Shown piece by piece: positions 55,754-63,801 of a DNA stretch of 64,000 nt. The stretch covers positions 3,100,001-3,164,000 of the forward strand of contig NZ_CP107995.1 in the NCBI RefSeq assembly GCF_036116635.1. Reading direction: 5' to 3'. Each line of letters starts with the position of its first letter. Within the stretch, counting starts at the first letter, position 1. The stretch comes from Amycolatopsis sp. NBC_00345 (GTDB lineage Bacteria; Actinomycetota; Actinomycetes; Mycobacteriales; Pseudonocardiaceae). The notes beneath the pieces are model-generated. The model ran no database searches. It worked only from the letters and a program-made list of their open reading frames with translations, and had not been told where the DNA came from. A program made the translations under genes and the position numbers.

Positions 55754-57406
55754 ATGACATTGGCCACCCCGAAACCCATGACGATGTTCGGACCGGACTT
55801 CCCGTTCGCCTATGACGACTGGGTCCGGCACCCGGCCGGGCTCGGGCACCTGCCGGAGCACCGGCTCGGCACCCCGGTCGCCGTGGTCGGCGGCGGGATC
55901 TCCGGCCTGGTCGCCGCGTACGAGCTGATGAAACTGGGCCTGCGCCCGATTCTCTACGAAGCCGGCGAGCTGGGCGGGCGGATGCGTTCGATCGCCTTCG
56001 CCGGCCACCCGGACTCGCTGGCGGAGCTGGGGGCGATGCGCTTCCCGCCGTCGGCCAGCACTTTGTTCCACTACATCGGCGAACTCGGCCTGCGGACCCG
56101 CCCCTTCCCCAACCCGCTGGCCGCCTGCACCCCGAGCACGGTGATCGACCTCGGCGGGGTGGTCCACCACGTGCGGACCCCCGGGGAACTGCCGAGCGTC
56201 TACCAGGAGGTCGCCGACGCCTGGGACAAGGCCCTCCAGGACCGGGCCGAGCTTTCGTCCATGGAGGACGCCATCCGGCGCCGCGACGTCCGGGCGATCA
56301 AGTCCATCTGGAACCGGCTGGTGACCGAAATGGACGATCAGTCGTTCTACGGCTTCCTGGCCGGCTCTTCGGCTTTCGAGTCCTTCCACACCCGCGAGAT
56401 CTTCGGCCAGGTCGGCTTCGGCACCGGCGGCTGGGACACCGACTTCCCCAATTCGATCCTGGAGATCCTGCGGGTGATCTACACCCACGCGGACGACGAC
56501 CAGGTGAGCATCGTCGGTGGCGCGCAACAGATTCCTTCGGGCCTGTGGACGCGTGAACCGGCGGACCTGAAGCACTGGCCGGCCGGGACTTCCCTGGCCT
56601 CGCTCAACTCCGGGGCCCCGCGGCCCTCGGTCACGAAGATCGCGCGCCGCGGCGGGATCGTCATCGAGGACAGCGCCGGGGTGACGCGCGAGTTCCCGGC
56701 GGCCGTGTTCACCCCCCACGTCTGGACCTTGCTCAGCCAGATCGACTGTGCCCCGGAGCTGCTCAGCACTCCACAATGGACCGCGGTCGAGCGTACGCAC
56801 TACATGAACTCCTCGAAGGTGTTCGTCCTCACCGACCGGCCGTTCTGGCTGGACACCGATCCGCGCACCGGCCACGACGTGATGGGCATGACGCTCACCG
56901 ACCGCTCCCCGCGCGGGGTCTACCTGTTCGACGACGGACCGGACCGGCCGGGCGTGATGTGCCTGTCCTACACCTGGAACGACGACTCGTCGAAGCTGCT
57001 CACCCTCGACGACCACCGGCGGGTGTCCGTCCTGCTGCGACGGCTGGCGGACATCTACCCGGGCGTGGACATCGCCTCGCACGTGATCGGCGACCCGATC
57101 AGCATCACCTGGGAGCGCGAGCCGCACTTCATGGGCGCCTTCCGGGCCAGCCTGCCCGGCCACTACCGCTACCAGCGCCGCCTGTTCACCCAGTTCGTCC
57201 AGGACGGCGCGGCCGGGGCCCAGCGGGGGTTCTTCCTCTGCGGTGACGACATCTCCTGGACCGCGGGCTTCGCCGAAGGCGCGGTGACCACCGCGCTCAA
57301 CGCCGTCTGGGGCGTGCTCGACCACCTCGGCGGCCGGACCGACCCGGCCAATCCCGGCCCCGGCGACCGCTTCCACGACCTCGCCCCCATCGACCTGCCC
57401 CGCTGA
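55754..57406 (+). CDS. FAD-dependent amino-acid 2-monooxygenase (amine oxidase family), starter biosynthesis
   Basis: 550 aa. An N-terminal FAD-binding Rossmann motif (VAVVGGGISGLVAAYELMKL, ~42-61) is followed by the acidic residue in LYEAGELGGRM. The C-terminal flavin segment reads FLCGDDISWTAGFAEGAV, as in tryptophan 2-monooxygenase (IaaM) and its lysine, phenylalanine and arginine relatives; the length also fits. These enzymes oxidatively decarboxylate an L-amino acid to an amide one carbon shorter. In guanidino-polyketide clusters such an enzyme converts arginine to 4-guanidinobutyramide. Arginine is the likeliest substrate here because a ligase, a discrete acyltransferase and a lone loading ACP are next door, but the sequence alone does not show the side-chain specificity. 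The amidase expected next is not in the window. ATG at 55754 with GAAGAGG ~10 bases upstream. It may instead be a plain amino-acid oxidase. Confidence 0.82.
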   Translation: MTLATPKPMTMFGPDFPFAYDDWVRHPAGLGHLPEHRLGTPVAVVGGGISGLVAAYELMKLGLRPILYEAGELGGRMRSIAFAGHPDSLAELGAMRFPPSASTLFHYIGELGLRTRPFPNPLAACTPSTVIDLGGVVHHVRTPGELPSVYQEVADAWDKALQDRAELSSMEDAIRRRDVRAIKSIWNRLVTEMDDQSFYGFLAGSSAFESFHTREIFGQVGFGTGGWDTDFPNSILEILRVIYTHADDDQVSIVGGAQQIPSGLWTREPADLKHWPAGTSLASLNSGAPRPSVTKIARRGGIVIEDSAGVTREFPAAVFTPHVWTLLSQIDCAPELLSTPQWTAVERTHYMNSSKVFVLTDRPFWLDTDPRTGHDVMGMTLTDRSPRGVYLFDDGPDRPGVMCLSYTWNDDSSKLLTLDDHRRVSVLLRRLADIYPGVDIASHVIGDPISITWEREPHFMGAFRASLPGHYRYQRRLFTQFVQDGAAGAQRGFFLCGDDISWTAGFAEGAVTTALNAVWGVLDHLGGRTDPANPGPGDRFHDLAPIDLPR

Positions 57407-57429
57407 CTCCCCGCACCCGGGGCACGGCG

Positions 57430-57463
57430 AAAAGGCGGGTTCCCCGCGGGGAACCCGCCTTTT
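57430..57463. terminator. Bidirectional terminator hairpin
   Basis: A perfect 16-bp inverted repeat: AAAAGGCGGGTTCCCC (57430-57445), two central bases, then its complement (57448-57463), flanked by A and T runs on either side. It lies between the convergent ends of the monooxygenase (+) and the acyltransferase (-), so it can stop transcription both ways. Confidence 0.92.
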
Positions 57464-57474
57464 TCGCAGGCCGG

Positions 57475-58410
57475 TCAGGAAACGAGCACGGGTTTCGCGG
57501 CGGACTTCGGGGTCACCGGGACCACGTGGAAGTTCGCGGTGGTCACGTCCAGGCGATGGAACAGCAGGTCCGGGCCCGTCACGCAGACCGTGCCGACGTC
57601 GTGGGCGGTGAGCCCGCGGACCACGGCCGGCCAGTCGATCGGGCGGTCGAAGGTGTCGGCCAGCAGGGTGCGCAGCCCGGCGGCCGAGCCGATCCGGCGG
57701 CCGTCCTGGTCGGCGATGACCGGGATCGACGGATCGGCGAGCGGGAAGCGGGAGAGCACCTCGGTTTCGGCGCGGGCGCGCAGCGGCGCGAACCGCCGCG
57801 CGTGCACCGGCGGCCGCATCGTCTGCATCGAGTAGCCGCCGAGCGCGCGGACCCCGGCGACCAGTTCGCCGAGCACGTCCGCGCGCACCGAAACCAGGTA
57901 GGCGCCCTCGTCGAGGTGGCCGGAGAGCTCGGCCCATTCACCCCGCGCGGACAGTGCGCCGACGAGTTCGCGGAACGGCGCGTCCGGGACCCGCACGAAG
58001 CAGTGCGTCACCAGGTCGTCGGGCTGCTCGGCGAAGTACTCGGCTTCGCAGCGGGCGAGCTCGACGGTGAGCCGGATCCCCGCGGCGAAGTCCAGCGAGC
58101 CGACGTACACCGCGGCCGCGCGCTGCCCGAAGCTGACTCCCGCGCAGAAGTCCGGTCGCAGCCCCTGCTCCTGCTCGGCCCGGTCCGCCAGCGCGAGCGA
58201 ATTGACCAGGAAGGCCACCTGGGCGAAGGCGTCGTAGACCCCTTCGGCGGCCCGGAAACGCGCGAGCAGCGACTCACCGAGCACCTCGTCGGCCACCTCG
58301 ACCCGGCGGCGGGCGTAGCGGTCGAGCACCATGAACCGCCCGACCTCGCCGAAGGTCGACGAGCCCATGCCCGGGAAGACGACGGCGCTCGCCTCCCCCG
58401 CCGGGCTCAC
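57475..58410 (-). CDS. Discrete acyltransferase, predicted starter loader (acyl-CoA:ACP)
   Basis: 311 aa, with a malonyl-CoA:ACP transacylase fold. The start of the fold reads VVFPGMGSSTF (10-20), the nucleophile motif GVSFGQ (91-96, Ser93) replaces the usual GHSxG, and PVHARRF (His203) occupies the second catalytic position. The short length and these variants set it apart from the PKS AT domains here. They recall the discrete ATs (azalomycin and ECO-02301 type; VinK type in macrolactams) that move amino- or guanidino-acyl groups to an ACP. The likely acceptor is the lone loading ACP of PKS-A. GTG start at 58410; its GTGA overlaps the ligase stop by 4 bp, implying translational coupling. An editing or proofreading role is a less likely alternative. 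Confidence 0.8.
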   Translation of the reverse strand: MSPAGEASAVVFPGMGSSTFGEVGRFMVLDRYARRRVEVADEVLGESLLARFRAAEGVYDAFAQVAFLVNSLALADRAEQEQGLRPDFCAGVSFGQRAAAVYVGSLDFAAGIRLTVELARCEAEYFAEQPDDLVTHCFVRVPDAPFRELVGALSARGEWAELSGHLDEGAYLVSVRADVLGELVAGVRALGGYSMQTMRPPVHARRFAPLRARAETEVLSRFPLADPSIPVIADQDGRRIGSAAGLRTLLADTFDRPIDWPAVVRGLTAHDVGTVCVTGPDLLFHRLDVTTANFHVVPVTPKSAAKPVLVS

Positions 58411-59813
58411 GCCGAGACCGCCAGTTCCTCGAGCCGCTTGTTGTCGGGCTTTCCGTTGCGGTTGAGCGGGAAGCTCTCGATGACGACCATCCGGTCCGGT
58501 ACCTCGTACCCGGGCAGCGCCGCCGCGGCGACCGCGCGCCAGTGCTCGATCCCCAGGTCCTGGTCGTCCTCGACGAAGGCGATCAGCTGCGAACCCCGGC
58601 GTTCACAAGGGATCGCCACGATCTTGGCCCGGCAGCCCGCCTCGCTCATCCGCCGCTCGATCATGTCGGGGTAGAGGGTGTAGCCCATCCGGTGGACGGC
58701 GCGCTTGCGGCCCAGGATGTGGAGGCTGCCGTCCTCGGTGAGCCGGCCGAAGTCGCCGCTGGCGAACCAGCCGCGCTCGATCGGCGAGATCTCACCGTGC
58801 TCGTCGAGGTATCCGGCCATGACGTCCGGCGTGAGCACCATGACCTCACCGACCTCGCCGGGGGCCAGCTCGTCGCCGTTGTCGTCGACCACCTTCAGGC
58901 GCACCCCCTCGACCGCGCGGCCGCACGCGACCGGGTTGTCGAGCGTGGCGAAGGCGACGTTGCCGAGTTCGGTGCTGCCGTAGCTGTCGAGCAGGTAATG
59001 CCCGACCTGGTCGAGGTACTGCCCGACCAGTCCTTGATCGAGCGGGGCCGCGCCGGCGCAGAGCATCCGGGCCTCGGCGAGCACTCGCATCAGGGCGGGC
59101 CGGCGGGCGCCGATCTGGAGCATGCTGCGGTAAGTAGCGGGGGTGGCGTCGAACACCGTGGCGCCGCAGAGGCCGGCCATCCGCAGCGCGTGGTCGAGCC
59201 GCCGGTACGGCGCCACCACCAGCGAGCACCGGGTGAGCCAGGCGATCAGCACCATGGAAAGCCCGTACTGGTGGGAAAACGGCAGCAGCGGCACCAGCAC
59301 GTCGTCCTCGACGTGCCCGACCTGGTTGAGGTTGCGGCGCAGGTTCTCCAGGAACGACCCGCCGGTCTTGACGATCGCCTTCGGGATGCCCGTCGAGCCG
59401 GAGGAGAACATGAGCAGGCCGTCGGGAAGGTCGCACCACCGCTTGACGTTCAGGTCGGCCGACGTGGCGGGGCGGCCCGCCCCGGCGAGCTGCAGTTCGT
59501 ACAGGGAGAAGCACGGGACGCCGGTTTCCGGCAGCACGGTGTCGTCATCGGTGACGCAGAACTTGACCCGTGCCTGTGTGATGAGGTGCCCGGTGGTCTC
59601 GGCCCGCTCCTGGTGGTCGATCAGCACGAGCGAGGCGCCGACGTGCATCAGCGCCAGCAGCGCGGTCAGGTAGGCCGGTGAGTTCCCGGCCTTCAGCAGC
59701 ACCCGGTCCGACCTCCTCACCCCCCGGTCCAGGAGCTCGTCGGCCATCCGGACCGCGTCCGCTTCCCACTCCTCGAGAGTGCGGACGCTGTCGATGCCGC
59801 AAATCTTCGCCAT
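58407..59813 (-). CDS. AMP-forming acyl-CoA (or acyl-ACP) ligase, starter activation
   Basis: 468 aa ANL-superfamily adenylating enzyme. Core motifs: FSSGSTGIPKA (136-146), DSYGSTELG (276-284), GWFASGDFGRL with the Asp that binds ribose, GRKRAVHRMG in the hinge, and the catalytic C-terminal Lys455 in NGKPD. It would activate a carboxylic acid with ATP and pass it to CoA or a carrier protein. By context the acid is the amino-acid-derived starter, for example 4-guanidinobutyrate. ATG at 59813 with AGGAAGAGG upstream. It is the first gene of a two-gene operon with the acyltransferase. The product may need hydrolysis of the monooxygenase amide first, by an enzyme not seen here. Confidence 0.88.
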   Translation of the reverse strand: MAKICGIDSVRTLEEWEADAVRMADELLDRGVRRSDRVLLKAGNSPAYLTALLALMHVGASLVLIDHQERAETTGHLITQARVKFCVTDDDTVLPETGVPCFSLYELQLAGAGRPATSADLNVKRWCDLPDGLLMFSSGSTGIPKAIVKTGGSFLENLRRNLNQVGHVEDDVLVPLLPFSHQYGLSMVLIAWLTRCSLVVAPYRRLDHALRMAGLCGATVFDATPATYRSMLQIGARRPALMRVLAEARMLCAGAAPLDQGLVGQYLDQVGHYLLDSYGSTELGNVAFATLDNPVACGRAVEGVRLKVVDDNGDELAPGEVGEVMVLTPDVMAGYLDEHGEISPIERGWFASGDFGRLTEDGSLHILGRKRAVHRMGYTLYPDMIERRMSEAGCRAKIVAIPCERRGSQLIAFVEDDQDLGIEHWRAVAAAALPGYEVPDRMVVIESFPLNRNGKPDNKRLEELAVSA

Positions 59814-60066
59814 GGTCGGACCTCTTCCTTCGACTTCAAGCCAACGCGGCCCTTCTCCCCGATCTGCCGCCGGCGTCCAGTGTCACCAGCCGGGTTCCTG
59901 GAAATGGCCAGAAACCCGCGGGCCCGCTCCGCTGGAAGGCGCGAAGACGGGGAAAGACTAGGAATTTGCCGGGGCGGGCCGTGGGACAAAGGGACGGTCG
60001 CGCACCGGAGCACCGGCGTCGCGACACCCGGCGTCACCACCCGCGAAGCGCGGAAAGGTTGTCTTC
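59814..60066. promoter_or_regulatory. Divergent promoter region of the ligase and tailoring operons, with inverted repeat
   Basis: 253 bases between the ligase start (-) and the glycosyltransferase start (+). An 11-bp inverted repeat with one mismatch, CGGGTTCCTGG (59891-59901) and CCAGAAACCCG (59908-59918), is separated by 6 bases. That size and spacing suit a dimeric regulator, for example of the TetR or MarR kind; the regulator type is inferred only. No regulator gene is in the window. GGAAAGG precedes the ATG at 60067. Confidence 0.5.
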
Positions 60067-61449
60067 ATGGACTCGACCCGACGGCCGATCCTGTTCGTCA
60101 GCTCACCCGAGAGCGGGCTGCTCAACCCGCTGCTGACCCTGGCCGGGGAACTGTCCCGTCGCGGGGTCGAAGACCTCTGGTTCGCCACCGACGAGCCCCG
60201 GCGCCCTGACATCGAAGCCATCGCCGAGCGGACGCCGGTGGAGTTCGCCTCCCTCGGCGAGGTCGTCCCGGAGATGTCGGCGGTGACCTGGGACGACGAG
60301 ACCTACCGGGCGGTCACCCAGTCCTCGCGGTTCAAGGCCCACCGCGCGGTCCTGCGGCACACCGTGGACCCGGCGCTGCGCGTGGCGAAGTACCGCGCGC
60401 TCGAGACCGCGGTGGACAAGATCGAGCCGGCGCTGATGATCGTCGAGAGCATGAGCCTGTTCGCGGTCGAGCTGGCGATCACCAGGAATATCCCGTTCAT
60501 CCTCAGTGTGCCGTTCATGCCCAGCAACGTGCTGACCTCGCACACCCCGTTCTCCCGGAGCCACACCCCGCCCGGCTTCCCGGTGCCGCACTCCGGTCTG
60601 CCCTACCGGATGACCCTGGCCCAGCGGATCACGAACCGGATCTTCAGGCTGCGCACGCTGGCCATGTTCCTGAACCCCTCGTTGTCCAAGGTGATGGCCC
60701 AGGACGGGCCGATCCGCAAGGAGCTCGGCATCTCCGACGCGGCGCGCGGGCAGATGGCCCGCATCGACGCCGCCGAGTCGATCCTGTCCTATTCGGTCAC
60801 CGGGCTCGACTATCCGTTCCCGGTGCCGGAAAAAATGCGGCTGGTGGGCGCGATGGTGCCCCCGCTGCCCCAGTCCCCCGGCGACCACCGCGTGTCCGAC
60901 TGGCTCGACCGGCAGGGCTCCGTGGTCTACATGGGATTCGGCACGATCACCCGGCTGACCCGCGAGCAGGTCGAGTCCCTCGTGGAGGTCGCGCGCCGCC
61001 TCGACGGCCGGCACCAGATCCTCTGGAAGCTGCCTGCGGACCAGCAGGAGTTCCTCCCGCCGGCCGAGGAGCGGCCCGGCAACCTGCGCATCGAGACCTG
61101 GGTCCCGTCCCAGTTCGACGTGCTCGCCCATCCGAGCGTGAAGGTGTTCTTCACCCACGCCGGCGGGAACGGCTACCACGAAGGGCTCTACTTCGGGAAG
61201 CCGCTCGTCGTGCGGCCGCTGTGGGTGGACTGCTACGACCAGGCGGTGCGGGGCGAGGACTTCGGGGTCAGCCTCACGCTGGACCGGCCCGAAACGATCG
61301 ATCCCGACGACGTCGTCGACAAGCTCACCCGGGTCATCGAAGAAGACTCCTTCCGTGCGCGGGCCGAGTTCTTCGCCCGGCAGCAGCGGGCGGCCGGTGG
61401 CCGTGAAGCCGCCGCCGACCTGGTGCTCGTTTCCCCGTCCCTGAAGTGA
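60067..61449 (+). CDS. GT1-family glycosyltransferase, NysDI/AmphDI-like
   Basis: 460 aa GT-B enzyme. The N-terminal acceptor half opens with RPILFVSSPESGLLNPLLTL (6-25) and LWFATDEPRR. The C-terminal half has the nucleotide-sugar site FFTHAGGNGYHEG (361-373), then FGKPLVVRPLWVDCYDQAVR (377-396). This pattern is the one I associate with the mycosaminyltransferases of polyene macrolides (NysDI, AmphDI, PimK) rather than with the TDP-sugar macrolide transferases. It probably attaches a GDP- or UDP-hexose to a hydroxyl of the polyketide. First gene of a three-gene + operon, with the aminotransferase 30 bp downstream. The name rests on remembered motifs, not an alignment; a UDP-glucuronosyltransferase is an alternative. 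Confidence 0.8.
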   Translation: MDSTRRPILFVSSPESGLLNPLLTLAGELSRRGVEDLWFATDEPRRPDIEAIAERTPVEFASLGEVVPEMSAVTWDDETYRAVTQSSRFKAHRAVLRHTVDPALRVAKYRALETAVDKIEPALMIVESMSLFAVELAITRNIPFILSVPFMPSNVLTSHTPFSRSHTPPGFPVPHSGLPYRMTLAQRITNRIFRLRTLAMFLNPSLSKVMAQDGPIRKELGISDAARGQMARIDAAESILSYSVTGLDYPFPVPEKMRLVGAMVPPLPQSPGDHRVSDWLDRQGSVVYMGFGTITRLTREQVESLVEVARRLDGRHQILWKLPADQQEFLPPAEERPGNLRIETWVPSQFDVLAHPSVKVFFTHAGGNGYHEGLYFGKPLVVRPLWVDCYDQAVRGEDFGVSLTLDRPETIDPDDVVDKLTRVIEEDSFRARAEFFARQQRAAGGREAAADLVLVSPSLK

Positions 61450-61479
61450 CCGGCCCGAACCCGACCGATCGAGGAGCCG

Positions 61480-62535
61480 ATGGCGATCCAATACCCGGTT
61501 TCCCAGCCCTGGCTCGAAGGGCGCGAACTGGAATACGTGACCGAGACGATCACCGACGGCTGGATCTCTTCCCAGGGACCGTTCGTCAAGAGGTTCGAGC
61601 AGGCTTTCGCCGATTACCACGGCATCGCCCACGGTGTCGCCTGCTCGTCGGGGACCACCGCGCTCACCCTGGCCCTGCGGGCGCTGGGCGTCGGGCCCGG
61701 CGACGAGGTGATCGTGCCGGAGTTCACCATGATCGCGTCGGCGTGGGCGGTGACCTACACCGGCGCCACCCCGGTCTTCGTCGACTGTGGTGACGACCTC
61801 AACATCGACGTTTCGCTCATCGAAGCCAAGATCACCCCGCGCACGAAGGTCATCATGCCCGTCCACATCTACGGCCGGCGCTGCGACATGGACGCGATCA
61901 TGACCCTGGCCTACGAGTACAACCTCCGGGTGGTCGAGGACTCGGCCGAGGCGCACGGCGTGCGCCCGGTGGGCGACATCGCCTGTTTCTCGCTGTTCGG
62001 CAACAAGATCATCACCTCGGGCGAGGGCGGCATCTGCCTGACCGAAGACCCGAGGCTGGCCGGCCAGATGGCGCACCTGCGTGCGATGGCCTTCGATTCC
62101 GACCACACCTTCCTGCACAAGAAGGTCGGCTACAACTTCCGCATGACCAGCATGCAGGCCGCCGTCGCGCTCGCGCAGACCGAGCAGCTGGACGAGATCC
62201 TGGCCCTGCGCAGGGGAATCGAGAAGCGGTACGACGACTTCCTCGCCGGGATCGACGGGATCACCCTGATGCCGCCCCGGGACGTGCTGTGGATGTACGA
62301 CCTGCGCGCCGAACGCCGCGACGAGCTGCGCGCGTTCCTGGCCGACGCGGGCATCGAGACCCGGTTGTTCTTCAAGCCCATGAGCCGGCAGCCCGGTTAC
62401 CTCGACCCCGGCTGGCCTTCGCTGAACGCCAGCCGGTTCAGCGAGGACGGGTTCTACCTGCCCACCCACACCGGGCTCACCGAAGCCGGCCAGGAGTTCA
62501 TCTGCGGGCGGATCCGCGCGTTCCACCACGCCTGA
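61480..62535 (+). CDS. DegT/DnrJ/EryC1 PLP-dependent sugar aminotransferase (perosamine/mycosamine-synthase-like)
   Basis: 351 aa. Family features: SGTTALTLALRALGVGPGDE (57-76), EFTMIASAWAVTYTGATPVF, the Asp-bearing VVEDSAEAHG (151-160), and the PLP lysine Lys176 in SLFGNKIITSGEGG. The run PFVKRFEQAF and FFKPMSRQPGY further resemble GDP-perosamine synthases (RfbE) and the polyene mycosamine aminotransferases (NysDII/AmphDII). Those act on GDP-4-keto- or 3-keto-6-deoxymannose with glutamate as amino donor. It would make the aminosugar used by the neighbouring glycosyltransferase. The GDP-mannose 4,6-dehydratase that such a route needs is not in the window. ATG at 61480 with GAGGAG 4 bases upstream. 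Confidence 0.85.
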   Translation: MAIQYPVSQPWLEGRELEYVTETITDGWISSQGPFVKRFEQAFADYHGIAHGVACSSGTTALTLALRALGVGPGDEVIVPEFTMIASAWAVTYTGATPVFVDCGDDLNIDVSLIEAKITPRTKVIMPVHIYGRRCDMDAIMTLAYEYNLRVVEDSAEAHGVRPVGDIACFSLFGNKIITSGEGGICLTEDPRLAGQMAHLRAMAFDSDHTFLHKKVGYNFRMTSMQAAVALAQTEQLDEILALRRGIEKRYDDFLAGIDGITLMPPRDVLWMYDLRAERRDELRAFLADAGIETRLFFKPMSRQPGYLDPGWPSLNASRFSEDGFYLPTHTGLTEAGQEFICGRIRAFHHA

Positions 62536-62556
62536 AAACCAACCAGGGAACAGGAA

Positions 62557-63732
62557 ATGACGAGCGTCGAACCGAACATCGTCGACTTTCCGGCTCGCCG
62601 GGCGGGGCGTCCGTTCCCGCCGCCGGAATACGCCGAGATCCGCGCCCGGGACGGGCTGGTCAAGGCCACCCTGTCGGAGGGCCGGACGGTCTGGCTGGCC
62701 ACCCGCCACGAGGACGTGCGCACGGTGCTCACCGACCGCCGCATCAGCTCCAACCCGGCCCACGACGGGTTCCCGAACTTCGGGCGCACCGGCGGGGTGC
62801 CGGCCGCCGACCAGGTCCCGGGCTGGTTCGTCGGGATGGACCCACCGGAGCACGGCCGGTTCCGCAAGGCCCTGATCCCCGAGTTCACCGTGCGCAAGAT
62901 CAAGGAGCTGCGCCCGGAGATCCAGCGGGTCGTCGACGGGCGCGTCGACGCCATGCTCGCCGCGGGGAACTCGGCCGACCTCGTGGCCGGCTTCGCGCTT
63001 CCCGTGCCCTCGCTGGTGATCACGGCGCTGCTGGGCGTGCCCTACGCCGATCACGACTTCTTCGAGGCGAAGACCCGGACCCTGGTCAGCTTCGCCTCGA
63101 CCGACGAGGAGCGCGAGGCCGCGGGCAAGCACATCCTGCGCTACATCACCCGTCTCATCACGCTCAAGCAGCAGCGGCCCGCCGACGACCTGCTGAGCCG
63201 GCTGCTGGCCTCGGGCGCCATGACACCCCAGGAGCTGTCCGGCGTCGCGATGCTGCTGCTGATCGCCGGCCACGAGACCACCGCGAACAACATCTCGCTC
63301 GGCGTGGTCACCCTGCTGTCGCACCGGGAATGGATCGGCGACCCCCGCGTCGTCGAAGAGCTGCTGAGGCTCCACTCCGTGGCCGACCTGGTCGCGCTCC
63401 GCGTGGCGGTCGAAGACGTCGAGATCGGCGGCCGGCTGGTCAAGGCGGGCGAAGGCATCGTCCCGCTGGTGGCCGCGGCCAACCACGACGCCGACGCGTT
63501 CGCCGGGCCCACCCGGTTCGACCCCGCCCGCGCCGCCCGCCACCACGTGGCGTTCGGCTACGGCGTCCACCAGTGCCTCGGCCAGAACCTCGTCCGGGCC
63601 GAGATGGAGATCGCCTACCGGACCCTGTTCGCCCGGATCCCGGCCCTGGAGATCGCGGCACCGATCGAGGACCTGCCGTTCAAGTACGACGGCATCCTGT
63701 TCGGGCTGCACGCTTTGCCGGTCAAGTGGTGA
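62557..63732 (+). CDS. Cytochrome P450 monooxygenase
   Basis: 391 aa, soluble bacterial type. I-helix oxygen-binding motif AGHETT (237-242), ExxR at Glu268-Arg271, and the heme loop FGYGVHQCLGQ with Cys340 are intact. The segment GMDPPEHGRFRKALIPEFT near residue 93 is typical of the CYP105/CYP107 kind of secondary-metabolism P450. Likely role: hydroxylation, epoxidation or methyl oxidation of the polyketide. Context resembles polyene clusters, where PimG/AmphN/NysN oxidise a methyl branch to a carboxyl and AmphL/NysL hydroxylate the ring. The two methyl branches from modules 5 and 6 are possible targets. Last gene of the operon, 21 bp after the aminotransferase, with AGGAA just before the ATG. 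No ferredoxin gene is seen nearby. Confidence 0.93.
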   Translation: MTSVEPNIVDFPARRAGRPFPPPEYAEIRARDGLVKATLSEGRTVWLATRHEDVRTVLTDRRISSNPAHDGFPNFGRTGGVPAADQVPGWFVGMDPPEHGRFRKALIPEFTVRKIKELRPEIQRVVDGRVDAMLAAGNSADLVAGFALPVPSLVITALLGVPYADHDFFEAKTRTLVSFASTDEEREAAGKHILRYITRLITLKQQRPADDLLSRLLASGAMTPQELSGVAMLLLIAGHETTANNISLGVVTLLSHREWIGDPRVVEELLRLHSVADLVALRVAVEDVEIGGRLVKAGEGIVPLVAAANHDADAFAGPTRFDPARAARHHVAFGYGVHQCLGQNLVRAEMEIAYRTLFARIPALEIAAPIEDLPFKYDGILFGLHALPVKW

Positions 63733-63754
63733 CCCCGCACTGACCTCCCGCGAG

Positions 63755-63784
63755 AACGCCCCCGTGCTCCAGCACGGGGGCGTT
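63755..63784. terminator. Bidirectional terminator hairpin after the P450
   Basis: A perfect 14-bp inverted repeat, AACGCCCCCGTGCT (63755-63768) and its complement (63771-63784), with a T run after the + strand arm. It sits between the convergent ends of the P450 and the thioesterase-bearing gene. Confidence 0.9.
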
Positions 63785-63801
63785 TCCATGTCACCGCCCG
63801 G

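Noticed and set aside
55558..55779. Upstream extension of PKS-A by 74 residues
   Set aside because: The extra sequence does not resemble PKS N-termini and would cover the divergent promoter and the start of the monooxygenase. The ATG at 55557 begins plausible ACP-leading sequence.
60103..63789. Long - strand frame across the glycosyltransferase-aminotransferase-P450 operon
   Set aside because: It is antisense to three genes with clear motifs and ribosome-binding sites and contains no recognisable domain. The antisense frame at 55664-57937 is rejected for the same reason.
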